This document shows positions 34,427-44,561 of a DNA stretch of 64,000 bases, in pieces. The notes beneath the pieces are model-generated. The model was given only the letters and a program-made list of their open reading frames with translations, searched no databases and was not told the origin of the DNA. This stretch comes from Thiomicrorhabdus sp963677355. Its GTDB lineage: Bacteria > Pseudomonadota > Gammaproteobacteria > Thiomicrospirales > Thiomicrospiraceae. Position numbers and translations under genes: made by a program. The number at the start of each line of letters is the position of its first letter. Position 1 is the first letter of the stretch. The stretch is from positions 248,001 to 312,000 of the forward strand of contig CAXXXQ010000001.1 of assembly GCA_963677355.2 (NCBI GenBank), read 5' to 3'.

Positions 34427-34798
34427 TTACTTAGGACGCTTAGCACCGTACTTAGAACGACCTTGTTTACGATCAGACACGCCGGCACAGTCAAGTGCAC
34501 CGCGAACTGTGTGATATCGCACACCAGGTAAATCTTTTACACGACCACCACGGATTAGAATTACCGAGTGTTCTTGCAAGTTATGACCTTCACCACCAAT
34601 GTAGGAAGCAACTTCATAACCATTCGTTAAACGTACACGCGCAACTTTACGCAGAGCAGAGTTTGGCTTTTTAGGGGTTGTTGTATAAACACGCGTACAA
34701 ACTCCACGACGTTGAGGACATGCCTCAAGCGCTGCAACGTTTGAAACTTTACGCTTATCTTTACGCGGCTTACGCACCAACTGGTTAATAGTAGCCAT
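34427..34798 (-). CDS. rpsL: 30S ribosomal protein S12
   Basis: S12 shapes the decoding centre. The 123-residue protein begins MATINQLVRKPRKDK and carries TPKKPNSALRKVARVRLTNG and VRYHTVRGALDCAGV. The Lys residues whose replacement gives streptomycin resistance (TPKKPNS and the later RVKDLPGVRYH loop) are wild type, predicting sensitivity at this locus. It is first in the str operon. Confidence 0.98.
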   Translation of the reverse strand: MATINQLVRKPRKDKRKVSNVAALEACPQRRGVCTRVYTTTPKKPNSALRKVARVRLTNGYEVASYIGGEGHNLQEHSVILIRGGRVKDLPGVRYHTVRGALDCAGVSDRKQGRSKYGAKRPK

Positions 34799-34847
34799 TA
34801 AATATTCTCCAATTTGAGATTAACTCTTACATATACGAAAGTGCAAA

Positions 34848-34865
34848 TCCGGCCATCAAGCCGGA
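34848..34865 (-). promoter_or_regulatory. 5' leader hairpin of the str operon
   Basis: TCCGGC and GCCGGA with a 6-nt loop, beginning about 14 nt after the predicted transcription start. There is no long T run, so it is more likely a 5' stabilising or regulatory hairpin than a terminator for rpoC. Confidence 0.5.
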
Positions 34866-34885
34866 CTTACAAATTAGGAATGAGG

Positions 34886-34914
34886 ATTTTAGTGACCAAT
34901 TTCTAATAAGTCAA
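34886..34914 (-). promoter_or_regulatory. str operon promoter
   Basis: TTGACT (34909-34914) and TAAAAT (34886-34891) are 17 bp apart on the minus strand; transcription would begin near 34879, about 80 nt before rpsL. Confidence 0.8.
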
Positions 34915-34965
34915 GCATTAACTACTTGAATTTTATTAATTTATGGTCACGCTAAAACAGGCAAA

Positions 34966-37900
34966 TTATGCTTCAGCACCCTCTGTCTCATTCGCAACTT
35001 CAACAGTAGACTCATCGCTCACATCCATTGCTACAGATTCAACTTCTTCAGAAGTCTCTTCTGCCATGAATGCTTGCAACTCACCCATTGTCTTTTCGCT
35101 TGCCGCTTTACGAGCTTGGTGATAGGCGAAACCTGTACCAGCCGGAATCAAGCGACCAACAATAACGTTTTCTTTCAGACCAACCAATGTATCACGTTTA
35201 CCGCTCACCGCAGCTTCGGTCAATACACGTGTTGTCTCTTGGAAAGACGCTGCCGAGATGAACGACTCAGTCGCTAACGAAGCTTTGGTAATACCCAGTA
35301 GTACACGCTCGTAGCTTGCTTCTACCTTACCTTCTTCACGCGCTTTTTCGTTCAGCTCCAATACATGAGAGTACTCGGCTTGCTCACCTTTGATTAGGCC
35401 AGTATCACCAGGACTCTTCACTTCAACTTTTCTCAACATCTGACGAACAATTGTCTCGATGTGTTTATCATTGATTTTTACACCTTGCAGACGGTAAACA
35501 TCTTGTACTTCGTCAACAATGTACTCTGCCAGTTTTTCAATACCAAGCAGGCGCAAGATATCATGTGGATTTGGGTTACCGTCAACAACGATATCACCTT
35601 TCTCAACACGCTCACCTTCGAATACTGAAACCTGACGCCATTTAGGAATCAATGCTTCATATTGCTCACCGCTATCTTGAGTGATAACCAGACGCTGCTT
35701 ACCTTTGGTTTCTTTACCAAACCCGATTACACCAGACACTTCTGCCATGATTGATGGCTCTTTTGGCTGACGCGCTTCGAACAGATCCGCCACTCGAGGA
35801 AGACCCCCGGTGATATCCTTGTTCTTCGAAGACGCTTGCGGAATACGTGCTAAAACATCACCCGAACCTACCGTCGCACTCTCTTGTACAACAACAATTG
35901 AGTTCTCTGGTAGATAGTATAGAGCCGGTGTTTGCGTTCCAGCGAAACAGACCGCTTCACCAGAATCATCAACCAAAGCAATATACGGACGCGTCTCTTT
36001 AGCTGCCGTCATACGCTCTTTCGCATCTTTAACTACGTGAGTCGTTAGACCTGTTAACTCATCAACACGCTCTTCCACTGTTCCTTCGAAGTTACCAAAG
36101 GCGATCTTACCTTCAACCTCAGTGATAACAGGGTGAGTATGCGGATCCCACTGTGCAAGTACATCACCGGCATTGATGGAACCGTTATCAGTCACATTCA
36201 ATGTAGAACCGTAACCAATCTTATAACGTTCTTGCTCACGCCCTTTCTCATCAATAACAGAAACTTCACCTGAACGAGAAGTAACGATAATCTGATTTTC
36301 AGAGTTAGTGATCGCTTTGATGTTGTACCACTTAACCGTACCGGTGTGCTTAACCTCAATCTGACTCTGTGCTGCAGAACCGGATGCCGTACCACCGATG
36401 TGGAAGGTACGCATCGTTAGCTGGGTACCCGGCTCACCGATTGATTGTGCCGCCATAACACCAACAGCCTCACCCATATTAACGAGGTGACCGCGCGCCA
36501 AATCACGACCATAACAGTGCTTACAAATACCGAACTTGGTCTCACAAGTCATCGGAGAACGAACATTAACATGGTCGATACCGCTTTCATCGATCAAGTC
36601 AGCCAATTTTTCATCGATTAGCGTGCCTTTTGCAACTAGCAAAGAACCATCTGTCATTACGATATCCTGACTCGTAATACGACCCAGAATTCGATCTTTC
36701 AATGATTCGATAACATCTCCACCTTCAACGTGCGCTGTCATACGAATACCCGCATCGGTACCGCAATCTTCTTCCGTGACAACTACGTCTTGAGCAACAT
36801 CTACCAAACGACGAGTCAAGTAACCGGAGTTTGCTGTCTTCAATGCCGTATCAGCCAAACCTTTACGCGCACCGTGAGTCGAGATGAAGTACTGAAGTAC
36901 GTTCAGACCTTCACGGAAGTTTGCCGTGATCGGTGTTTCGATGATCGAACCATCCGGCTTCGCCATCAGACCACGCATACCACCCAACTGACGCATCTGA
37001 GCCACACTACCACGAGCCCCAGAGTCCGCCATCATGTATACCGAGTTGAATGATGTTTGTTCAACGTCATTACCTTCCGCATCCTGAACGGTTTCAGTTT
37101 GCAGTTCTTCCATCATCGACTTAGTCACCATCTCATTGGTGTGTGACCAGATATCAACAACTTTGTTATAACGCTCACCTTCGGTTACCAAACCTTGTGC
37201 AAACTGGTTCTGAATCTCTTCAACCTGACGTTCAGCATTTTCGATAATGCCGGCTTTTGAATCAGGGATCAACATATCATCCGAACAGAAAGACAGACCT
37301 GCCATGGTCGACCATTTGAAACCGGCGTACATTAGCTGATCAGCAAAGATAACCGTTTCTTTAGGACCCAGTAGACGGTAACAACTATTCAAAGCATTAC
37401 TGATATTTTTCTTCGTCAGCTTCAAGTTCAATAGATCAAAGCTCAACCCTTTCGGCAAAATACGACATAGCAATGCGCGACCGGCAGTGGTATCAACGAT
37501 ACGTGTTGAAACACTTTCGGTACCGTCAGCATCTACTAATGTTTCATCCAGCTTCAACTTGACTTTAGTATGCAGCTCAACTTCTTTTGCATCGACCGCA
37601 CGCTGGACTTCTTGCCAGCTTGCAAACGCCTTGCCCTCACCTTTTCCGTTTACTTTCTCACGAGTGATGTAGTACAGACCCAAAACAACGTCTTGAGAAG
37701 GTACGATAATCGGATCACCGTTTGCAGGAGACAGCAGGTTGTTAGTAGACATCATCAAAGTACGCGCTTCTAACTGAGCTTCCAAAGAAAGCGGTACGTG
37801 AACCGCCATCTGGTCACCATCGAAGTCGGCGTTGAATGCCGAACATACAAGAGGGTGCAAGTTGATCGCTTTACCTTCAATTAGTACAGGCTCAAACGCC

Positions 37901-39204
37901 TGAATACCCAAACGGTGAAGTGTTGGCGCACGGTTAAGTAGAACCGGATGCTCACGGATTACTTCATCAAGCACATCCCATACTTCTGGAAGACCTTGCT
38001 CTACCATTTTCTTAGCGGCTTTGATTGTTGGTGCCATACCACGCTTTTGTAGCTTAGAGAAAATGAACGGTTTGAATAGCTCAAGCGCCATCTTCTTAGG
38101 CAGACCACACTGGTGCAGACGCAGTGATGGACCAACAACGATTACCGAACGACCAGAGTAGTCAACACGCTTACCAAGAAGGTTTTGACGGAAACGACCC
38201 TGCTTACCTTTGATCATATCCGCAAGTGACTTAAGCTGACGCTTGTTCGTACCGGTTACCGCACGACCACGACGACCGTTATCTAATAGCGAGTCAACAG
38301 ACTCCTGAAGCATACGCTTCTCGTTACGCACGATGATATCTGGAGCCATCAAATCCAACAGACGCTTCAGACGATTGTTACGGTTGATGACACGACGGTA
38401 AAGGTCGTTCAAATCAGAAGTCGCAAAACGACCACCATCCAGCGGTACCAATGGACGCAACTCAGGTGGAAGCACAGGAAGAACATCTAAAATCATCCAC
38501 TCAGGCTTATTACCAGACTGAATGAATGACTCGATCAATTTCAAACGCTTAGAAATTTTCTTCTGCTTAGTCTCAGAGTTAGTGCTTTCAATTTCTTGAC
38601 GTAGGCGCTCTGCCTCACCATCAAGATCGATCGCCTGTAGCATTTTCTTAATCGCTTCCGCACCCATTTGTGCTTCAAACTCATCACCATGCTCATCAAG
38701 CGCATCTAGGTATTCTTCTTCAGAAAGCAACTGCCATGGCTCAAGCGGAGTCAAACCAGGATCCGTCACCATAAACGCTTCAAAATAAAGAACCGCTTCG
38801 ATCTCTTTCAAAGTCATGTCCAGCATCAAACCGATACGAGACGGCAGTGATTTCAGGAACCAGATATGCGCGACTGAAGTTGCCAGATCAATATGCCCCA
38901 TACGCTCACGACGTACTTTAGACTTAGTAACCTCAACACCACATTTTTCACAGATAACACCACGGTGCTTCAAACGCTTGTACTTACCACAAAGACATTC
39001 GTAGTCACGGATTGGACCGAAAATCTTCGCACAGAACAAACCATCACGCTCAGGCTTGAAAGTACGGTAGTTAATAGTCTCAGGCTTTTTAACTTCACCG
39101 TAAGACCAAGAACGAATTTTCTCAGGCGAAGCAAGCGTTACCTTAATCGCATCAAAATCACTTGATACGTTTTGTTTTTTTAGAAAACCTAATAAATCTT
39201 TCAT
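34966..39204 (-). CDS. rpoC: DNA-directed RNA polymerase beta-prime subunit
   Basis: Catalytic largest subunit. The 1412-residue protein has the N-terminal zinc ribbon (CLCGKYKRLKHRGVICEKCG), the invariant magnesium-binding NADFDGDQMAVH near residue 460, the bridge/trigger region, and the second zinc site with CETKFGICKHCYGRDL. Its ATG shares one base with the rpoB stop (TAATG at 39202-39206), so the two are translationally coupled. E. coli has a gap here. The C-terminal tail is rich in Glu, Ser and Val. Confidence 0.98.
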   Translation of the reverse strand: MKDLLGFLKKQNVSSDFDAIKVTLASPEKIRSWSYGEVKKPETINYRTFKPERDGLFCAKIFGPIRDYECLCGKYKRLKHRGVICEKCGVEVTKSKVRRERMGHIDLATSVAHIWFLKSLPSRIGLMLDMTLKEIEAVLYFEAFMVTDPGLTPLEPWQLLSEEEYLDALDEHGDEFEAQMGAEAIKKMLQAIDLDGEAERLRQEIESTNSETKQKKISKRLKLIESFIQSGNKPEWMILDVLPVLPPELRPLVPLDGGRFATSDLNDLYRRVINRNNRLKRLLDLMAPDIIVRNEKRMLQESVDSLLDNGRRGRAVTGTNKRQLKSLADMIKGKQGRFRQNLLGKRVDYSGRSVIVVGPSLRLHQCGLPKKMALELFKPFIFSKLQKRGMAPTIKAAKKMVEQGLPEVWDVLDEVIREHPVLLNRAPTLHRLGIQAFEPVLIEGKAINLHPLVCSAFNADFDGDQMAVHVPLSLEAQLEARTLMMSTNNLLSPANGDPIIVPSQDVVLGLYYITREKVNGKGEGKAFASWQEVQRAVDAKEVELHTKVKLKLDETLVDADGTESVSTRIVDTTAGRALLCRILPKGLSFDLLNLKLTKKNISNALNSCYRLLGPKETVIFADQLMYAGFKWSTMAGLSFCSDDMLIPDSKAGIIENAERQVEEIQNQFAQGLVTEGERYNKVVDIWSHTNEMVTKSMMEELQTETVQDAEGNDVEQTSFNSVYMMADSGARGSVAQMRQLGGMRGLMAKPDGSIIETPITANFREGLNVLQYFISTHGARKGLADTALKTANSGYLTRRLVDVAQDVVVTEEDCGTDAGIRMTAHVEGGDVIESLKDRILGRITSQDIVMTDGSLLVAKGTLIDEKLADLIDESGIDHVNVRSPMTCETKFGICKHCYGRDLARGHLVNMGEAVGVMAAQSIGEPGTQLTMRTFHIGGTASGSAAQSQIEVKHTGTVKWYNIKAITNSENQIIVTSRSGEVSVIDEKGREQERYKIGYGSTLNVTDNGSINAGDVLAQWDPHTHPVITEVEGKIAFGNFEGTVEERVDELTGLTTHVVKDAKERMTAAKETRPYIALVDDSGEAVCFAGTQTPALYYLPENSIVVVQESATVGSGDVLARIPQASSKNKDITGGLPRVADLFEARQPKEPSIMAEVSGVIGFGKETKGKQRLVITQDSGEQYEALIPKWRQVSVFEGERVEKGDIVVDGNPNPHDILRLLGIEKLAEYIVDEVQDVYRLQGVKINDKHIETIVRQMLRKVEVKSPGDTGLIKGEQAEYSHVLELNEKAREEGKVEASYERVLLGITKASLATESFISAASFQETTRVLTEAAVSGKRDTLVGLKENVIVGRLIPAGTGFAYHQARKAASEKTMGELQAFMAEETSEEVESVAMDVSDESTVEVANETEGAEA

Positions 39205-42200
39205 TACTCTTGCTCCAGCTCAATATCAATACCTAAAGCACGGATCTCTTTGCGTAATACGCTGAATGATTCCGGCATACCTGGTTCCATATATTCATTA
39301 CCGTCAACGATGTTCTTATACATCTTAGTACGACCTTCCAAGTCATCCGACTTAACTGTAAGCATCTCTTGAAGCGTGAATGCAGCACCGTATGCTTCCA
39401 GTGCCCATACCTCCATCTCACCGAAACGCTGACCACCGAACTGTGCTTTACCACCCAACGGCTGCTGCGTAACCAGACTATATGGACCGGTCGAACGTGC
39501 GTGCATCTTGTCATCGACAAGGTGGTTCAGTTTCAGATAGTACATGTAACCGACGGTTACCGGACGATCGAATGCTTCACCCGTCAGACCATCATAAAGA
39601 GTCATTTGTCCTGATTCAGGCATATCCGCTAGACGTAGCAACGCTTTAATCTGCTCTTCAGAAGCCCCATCAAATACTGGAGACGCCAAAGGAACACCTT
39701 TTTTCAAGTTATTGGCCAATTCAATGATTTCGTTGTCATCAAATTGCGCAAAGTCAACTGACTGACCTTGAGTTTCGTTATAGATCTTATCCAAGAATGA
39801 ACGAATCTCTGCAATCTCTGCCTGTTGTGCCAACATGGTATTGATCTTCTGACCTAAACCTTCAGCCGCCAGACCTAAGTGAACTTCCAGAATCTGACCG
39901 ACGTTCATACGTGAAGGTACACCTAGTGGGTTCAAACAGATATCTACAGGACGACCAGTCTCATCGTATGGCATATCTTCTACTGGACAGATACGCGAAA
40001 TAACACCTTTGTTACCGTGACGACCGGCCATCTTATCACCAGGCTGGATACGACGTTTAACGGCAACATAGACCTTAACCATCTTAGAAACACCCGGTGC
40101 CAAATCATCACCTTGAGTTAGCTTCTTACGTTTTTCTTCGAATGCTTCATTGAAAGCTTTACGGCTCTCTTTCAGCTGAGTTTCCAACATTTCCAGTTGA
40201 TGCATGACATCCGCATCATCAACATTTAGAGAGAACCACTTAGCAGAGTCAACGCCATCAAGATATTTAGCATCCAGCTTGGTACCGTCAACTAATTTCT
40301 TACCGCTCAACATACGCTTAACACGAGCAAGCGTCTCTTGTTCCATAATGGTGTACTGCTCATCGATATCCTTACGGACTTTCGCCAACTCTTCTTCTTG
40401 GATCGCAAGAGCGCGAGAATCTTTCTGTACACCTTCACGAGTGAACACCTGAACGTCGATAACCGTACCTTCTACACCTTTGGTTACACGTAGAGAAGTA
40501 TCTTTAACGTCAGATGCCTTTTCACCGAAGATTGCGCGCAATAGTTTCTCTTCCGGAGTCAGTTGCGTTTCGCCCTTAGGCGTCACCTTACCGACCAAGA
40601 TATCACCCTGCTTCACTTCCGCACCGATGTGAACGATACCGCACTCATCGAGACGTGCTAGCGCAGACTCACCGACGTTCGGAATATCTGCAGTAATCTC
40701 TTCAGGCCCCAACTTGGTGTCACGCGCCAAACAAGTCAGCTCTTCAATGTGAATAGTTGTATAACGGTCTTCCTGAACAACACGCTCGGAAACCAGGATC
40801 GAATCCTCAAAGTTATAACCATTCCAAGGCATGAACGCGATACGCATGTTTTGACCTAGTGCCAACTCACCCAAATCGGTAGAAGGACCGTCAGCCATTA
40901 CATCACCGCGAACAACCTTATCACCCGCCTGTACGATAGGCTTCTGGTTGATACAAGTGTTCTGGTTAGAACGCTGATACTTAATCAAATTATAGATATC
41001 AACACCTGATTCGCCGTCTTTGATTTCGTCTTCGTTGACACGAACCACGATACGCGCTGCATCAGCAGACAGAATTTCACCGCCACGCTCGGCAACTACC
41101 GTTACACCAGAGTCAATCGCTACCGTCTTCTCAATACCCGTACCCACTAACGGCTTATCTGCACGTAGAGTTGGTACTGCTTGACGTTGCATGTTGGCAC
41201 CCATCAAGGCACGGTTAGCATCATCGTGCTCTAGGAACGGAATCAATGCCGCCGCAACTGAAACGATCTGCTTAGGCGAAACGTCCATGTACTGAACATC
41301 GCTGCTAGAAGCTAGCGTGAATTCGTTTTGATGACGTGCAGAAACCAAGTTATCAATAAACTTACCATCGGCATCGACATTTGCGGAGGCCTGAGCGATC
41401 ACGTACTGCGCTTCATCAATCGCAGAGACGTATTCAACTTCTTCTGTAACCTGACCATCTACCACTTTACGGTATGGCGTCTCAAGGAAACCGTACTCGT
41501 TAGTCTTAGCATAGATAGCCAAGGTGTTGATCAAACCGATGTTTGGTCCTTCAGGCGTTTCGATTGGGCATACACGACCATAGTGAGTTGGGTGTACGTC
41601 ACGCACCTCGAATCCAGCGCGCTCACGTGTCAGACCACCCGGCCCAAGAGCCGATACACGACGCTTGTGAGTAACTTCCGAAAGCGGGTTAACCTGGTCC
41701 ATGAACTGAGAAAGCTGTGAAGAACCGAAGAACTCTTTAATGGCTGCAGAAACAGGCTTAGCATTAATCAAGTCTTGCGGCATTAGCCCGTCAGATTCTG
41801 CTTGGTTCAAACGCTCTTTAACTGCACGCTCGACACGCACCAAACCAACACGGAATGCGTTTTCAGCCATTTCACCAACGGCACGGATACGACGGTTACC
41901 CAAGGTATCGATATCATCTACTGTACTTAGACCGTTACGGATGTTAATCAATTCACGGATAACATCGATAATATCTTGATTTTCCAGTACCAAGCTACCA
42001 TCGTTATCTTTACGACCCAAACGACGGTTCAACTTCATACGGCCTACTGAAGAAAGGTCATAGCGACTTTCATCAAAGAACAAGCTTTGGAATAACGCTT
42101 CCGATGACTCTTTAGTTGGTGGCTCACCAGGACGCATCATGCGGTAGATTTCAATCTGAGCTTCAAGCTGAGAAGTCGTAGTATCCAGATTCAGCGTATC

Positions 42201-43262
42201 TGACATGTATGGACCATTTTCCAACTCATCGATATACAGAATGCGGAACTCGCCTTTACCGATCGAGGCAATTTTTTCCAATAGCTCAACAGTCAATACG
42301 TCATTAGTACGTGCAACTAATTCACCAGAATCTTTATCGACAATACCGGCAGCCAATACCTTACCTAGAAGATATTCAACCGGTACTGGTACGGTTTTGA
42401 TGCCAGCTTCATTAAGCTGCTTAACAGTACGAGCAGTAATCTTTTTACCGGTTTCAACAATCTTCTTGCCGTCATGCTCGATATCGAATACTGCAGTTTG
42501 ACCTTTTAACTGCTCTGCATTCAGTTCAAGCTCAAAACCTTTCTTCTTGATCTTAACAGTGTTTGATTCCAGGAACGCCGCTAGGATTTCTTCGTTTGAG
42601 TAACCCATGGCACGCAACAATACCGATACAGGCAATTTACGACGGCGGTCAATACGAGTAAATAGACAGTCGTTATGATCGAATTCGAAATCCAACCAAG
42701 AACCACGGTAAGGGATAATACGGGCATTAAATAACAGCTTACCGGAAGAGTGAGACTTACCTTTATCGCTGTCGAAAATAACACCTGGAGAACGGTGCAG
42801 CTGAGTAACAATTACTCGCTCAGTACCGTTGATAACGAAAGTACCGTTATCAGTCATCAGAGGAATATCACCTAGATAAACTTCTTGTTCTTTTACGTCT
42901 TTAACTGGACGTTTACCAGCTGGTGCATCTTTATCAAAAAGTACAAGACGCATCTTTACACGTAAAGGTGCTGCATAAGTCACACCACGCTGCTTACACT
43001 CTTTTACATCAAACTCCGGCTGCCCCATGTGATAGCTCACATACTCAAGATCAGCTGTTCCAGCTACACCATTGATTGGGAATACAGAAGCGAATGCAGA
43101 GTGAAGACCTACGTTCGCACGCTCTGCAGGCTTTTTGTCCATTTGTAGGAAATCATGGAAAGATCCTTTTTGCAAAGACAGCAAATAAGGCACTTCAAGA
43201 ATAGATGGTCGGTTCGCAAAATCTTTACGAACTCGTTTCTTTTCAGTCAAAGAATAGGTCAT
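39204..43262 (-). CDS. rpoB: DNA-directed RNA polymerase beta subunit
   Basis: Second-largest catalytic subunit and the rifampicin target. The 1352-residue protein has the rifampicin region GSSQLSQFMDQVNPLSEVTHKRRVSALGPGG (shown in parts: SQLSQFMDQ, THKRR), all wild type; also KMAGRHGNKGVIS and the C-terminal EMEVWALEAYGAA. It begins MTYSLTEKKRVRKDF. The preceding 190 bp contain an attenuator-like hairpin after rplL. Confidence 0.98.
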   Translation of the reverse strand: MTYSLTEKKRVRKDFANRPSILEVPYLLSLQKGSFHDFLQMDKKPAERANVGLHSAFASVFPINGVAGTADLEYVSYHMGQPEFDVKECKQRGVTYAAPLRVKMRLVLFDKDAPAGKRPVKDVKEQEVYLGDIPLMTDNGTFVINGTERVIVTQLHRSPGVIFDSDKGKSHSSGKLLFNARIIPYRGSWLDFEFDHNDCLFTRIDRRRKLPVSVLLRAMGYSNEEILAAFLESNTVKIKKKGFELELNAEQLKGQTAVFDIEHDGKKIVETGKKITARTVKQLNEAGIKTVPVPVEYLLGKVLAAGIVDKDSGELVARTNDVLTVELLEKIASIGKGEFRILYIDELENGPYMSDTLNLDTTTSQLEAQIEIYRMMRPGEPPTKESSEALFQSLFFDESRYDLSSVGRMKLNRRLGRKDNDGSLVLENQDIIDVIRELINIRNGLSTVDDIDTLGNRRIRAVGEMAENAFRVGLVRVERAVKERLNQAESDGLMPQDLINAKPVSAAIKEFFGSSQLSQFMDQVNPLSEVTHKRRVSALGPGGLTRERAGFEVRDVHPTHYGRVCPIETPEGPNIGLINTLAIYAKTNEYGFLETPYRKVVDGQVTEEVEYVSAIDEAQYVIAQASANVDADGKFIDNLVSARHQNEFTLASSSDVQYMDVSPKQIVSVAAALIPFLEHDDANRALMGANMQRQAVPTLRADKPLVGTGIEKTVAIDSGVTVVAERGGEILSADAARIVVRVNEDEIKDGESGVDIYNLIKYQRSNQNTCINQKPIVQAGDKVVRGDVMADGPSTDLGELALGQNMRIAFMPWNGYNFEDSILVSERVVQEDRYTTIHIEELTCLARDTKLGPEEITADIPNVGESALARLDECGIVHIGAEVKQGDILVGKVTPKGETQLTPEEKLLRAIFGEKASDVKDTSLRVTKGVEGTVIDVQVFTREGVQKDSRALAIQEEELAKVRKDIDEQYTIMEQETLARVKRMLSGKKLVDGTKLDAKYLDGVDSAKWFSLNVDDADVMHQLEMLETQLKESRKAFNEAFEEKRKKLTQGDDLAPGVSKMVKVYVAVKRRIQPGDKMAGRHGNKGVISRICPVEDMPYDETGRPVDICLNPLGVPSRMNVGQILEVHLGLAAEGLGQKINTMLAQQAEIAEIRSFLDKIYNETQGQSVDFAQFDDNEIIELANNLKKGVPLASPVFDGASEEQIKALLRLADMPESGQMTLYDGLTGEAFDRPVTVGYMYYLKLNHLVDDKMHARSTGPYSLVTQQPLGGKAQFGGQRFGEMEVWALEAYGAAFTLQEMLTVKSDDLEGRTKMYKNIVDGNEYMEPGMPESFSVLRKEIRALGIDIELEQE

Positions 43263-43367
43263 CGTTTACCTCGACGATAAGATTGTCAATTGAACAACAG
43301 AGTTGTCCGGTAATGCATAAAACTGTGTTAGCTCACTACTCAAATTGTTTAACAACTTCTAGCACAC

Positions 43368-43386
43368 TTTTACACACTGTGTAAAA
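43368..43386 (-). repeat. 19-bp palindrome in the rplL-rpoB gap
   Basis: TTTTACACA (43368-43376) and TGTGTAAAA (43378-43386) are perfect inverse complements around one base. Together with the adjacent hairpin it makes a tandem structure where E. coli has an attenuator and an RNase III site. Confidence 0.6.
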
Positions 43387-43390
43387 CGCG

Positions 43391-43416
43391 AAAAGGCCGG
43401 CGCAAAAACGCCAGCC
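43391..43416 (-). terminator. Attenuator between rplL and rpoB
   Basis: An 8-bp GC-rich stem with one G-U pair (arms on plus 43395-43402 and 43409-43416), a 6-nt loop and four T on the minus strand. This is where E. coli carries the partial terminator that lowers rpoBC transcription relative to rplJL. Confidence 0.8.
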
Positions 43417-43452
43417 ATTTCGCATGCTGAATCACAGCAAGTTGAAATCAAA

Positions 43453-43824
43453 TTACTTGATTTCGACTTCGATTCCAGCTTCTTTAAGATCGTTAGCCAT
43501 AGCTTCAGCTTCTTCTTTAGAAACACCTTCTTTAAGAGTGAAAGGCGCACCTTCAACAGCAGCTTTAGCTTCTTTAAGACCAAGACCAGTAGCACCACGT
43601 ACAGCTTTGATAGCTGCAACTTTGTTGTCACCAGCGCCAGTCAGAATAACGTCAAATTCAGTTTGCTCTTCACCAGCCGCGCCAGCGTCACCAGCAGGAC
43701 CAGCTGCAACCATAGCTGCTGCAGATACACCAAATTTCTCTTCCATTGCTTCAACAAGTTCTACAACTTCCATTACAGACATGTTAGCAACTGCTTCTAA
43801 AATATCATCTTTTGATACAGACAT
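43453..43824 (-). CDS. rplL: 50S ribosomal protein L7/L12
   Basis: L7/L12 forms the multimeric stalk that recruits translational GTPases. The 123-residue protein has the N-terminal dimerisation helices (MSVSKDDILEAVANMSVMEV), an Ala/Gly hinge (about 35-55) and the C-terminal domain with KVAAIKAVRGATGLGLKEAK. It follows rplJ by 44 bp. Confidence 0.98.
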   Translation of the reverse strand: MSVSKDDILEAVANMSVMEVVELVEAMEEKFGVSAAAMVAAGPAGDAGAAGEEQTEFDVILTGAGDNKVAAIKAVRGATGLGLKEAKAAVEGAPFTLKEGVSKEEAEAMANDLKEAGIEVEIK

Positions 43825-43868
43825 TTTTAATCTCCAAAAATTAAATTCGTTTTAAAACTAAACTTTTA

Positions 43869-44369
43869 TTAAGCCGCTTCAGTTTCTTTTTGTTCTTTAA
43901 TCGCAGTAAGTGCGCGAGCAAGTTTCGCAACAGGCTCTTTCATAACAAATAGAAGTTTCGCAACAGCTTCATCGTAAGTAGGTAGAGCTGCAATTTGCGC
44001 AGTGTAACTTGCATCCATAACACCTTCACCAATTGATAGTGAACGAATTACTAAAGCATCGTTATCTTTCGCAAAGTTTTTAAGAACACGCGCCGCGTTA
44101 CCTAGCTCCTCACCCGAGAAAGCGTAAACTAACGGACCGCTGAAAGTTTCAGCCATGTCTTCAAATTTCGTACCTTTAACTGCAATGCGAGCCAGCGTGT
44201 TTTTAACAACACGAATCTGAACATTAGCATCACGTGCAGCAGCACGAAGGTTGGTCATTTGCTCTACAGTCAAACCACGATATTCAGCTGCAACAATTGA
44301 ACCTGCTTCTGCAGCAATAGCAGAAACTTCTTCAACGACTAGCTTTTTATCTTCGATATTGAGTGCCAT
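43869..44369 (-). CDS. rplJ: 50S ribosomal protein L10
   Basis: L10 anchors L7/L12 dimers and binds the leader of its own mRNA to repress translation. From the ATG at 44369 the product has 166 residues (MALNIEDKKLVVEEVSAIAA) with MTNLRAAARDANVQIRVVKNTL. The frame is open 12 codons further upstream, but a strong GGAGG precedes 44369 and the upstream part belongs to the leader hairpin. Confidence 0.97.
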   Translation of the reverse strand: MALNIEDKKLVVEEVSAIAAEAGSIVAAEYRGLTVEQMTNLRAAARDANVQIRVVKNTLARIAVKGTKFEDMAETFSGPLVYAFSGEELGNAARVLKNFAKDNDALVIRSLSIGEGVMDASYTAQIAALPTYDEAVAKLLFVMKEPVAKLARALTAIKEQKETEAA

Positions 44370-44561
44370 ATAACCTCCAAAACAACTTAATGGTATCGAC
44401 TCCATTAAGTTCTTCCATCTACGTAGGCTTGGTACTATTAAGAGTTCAGGCTATGAACTCGCCTACGGTCTGCGATGGGCGCTCACTCAACATTCCAAAC
44501 GGATTTAAGGAGACCCAATTCGCAAATAATGCCTGCACCTGAAAATCAGGCGCAACCATCA
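44370..44561 (-). ncRNA. Ribosomal protein L10 leader
   Basis: The 192-nt gap between rplA and rplJ has the expected autoregulatory leader. A first hairpin GCGCCTGA/TCAGGTGC lies at 44535-44553. The core stem pairs CGTAGGC with GCCTACG around an internal kink-turn-like region (about 44420-44467). A perfect 9-bp hairpin ACTTAATGG/CCATTAAGT (44385-44410) sits just before the GGAGG of rplJ and could mask or expose it. The family is known to bind the L10(L12)4 complex. Confidence 0.8.

Noticed and set aside
34848..34865. Hairpin after rpoC as an intrinsic terminator
   Set aside because: It lies downstream of the str promoter and lacks a long T run, so it fits a leader hairpin better.
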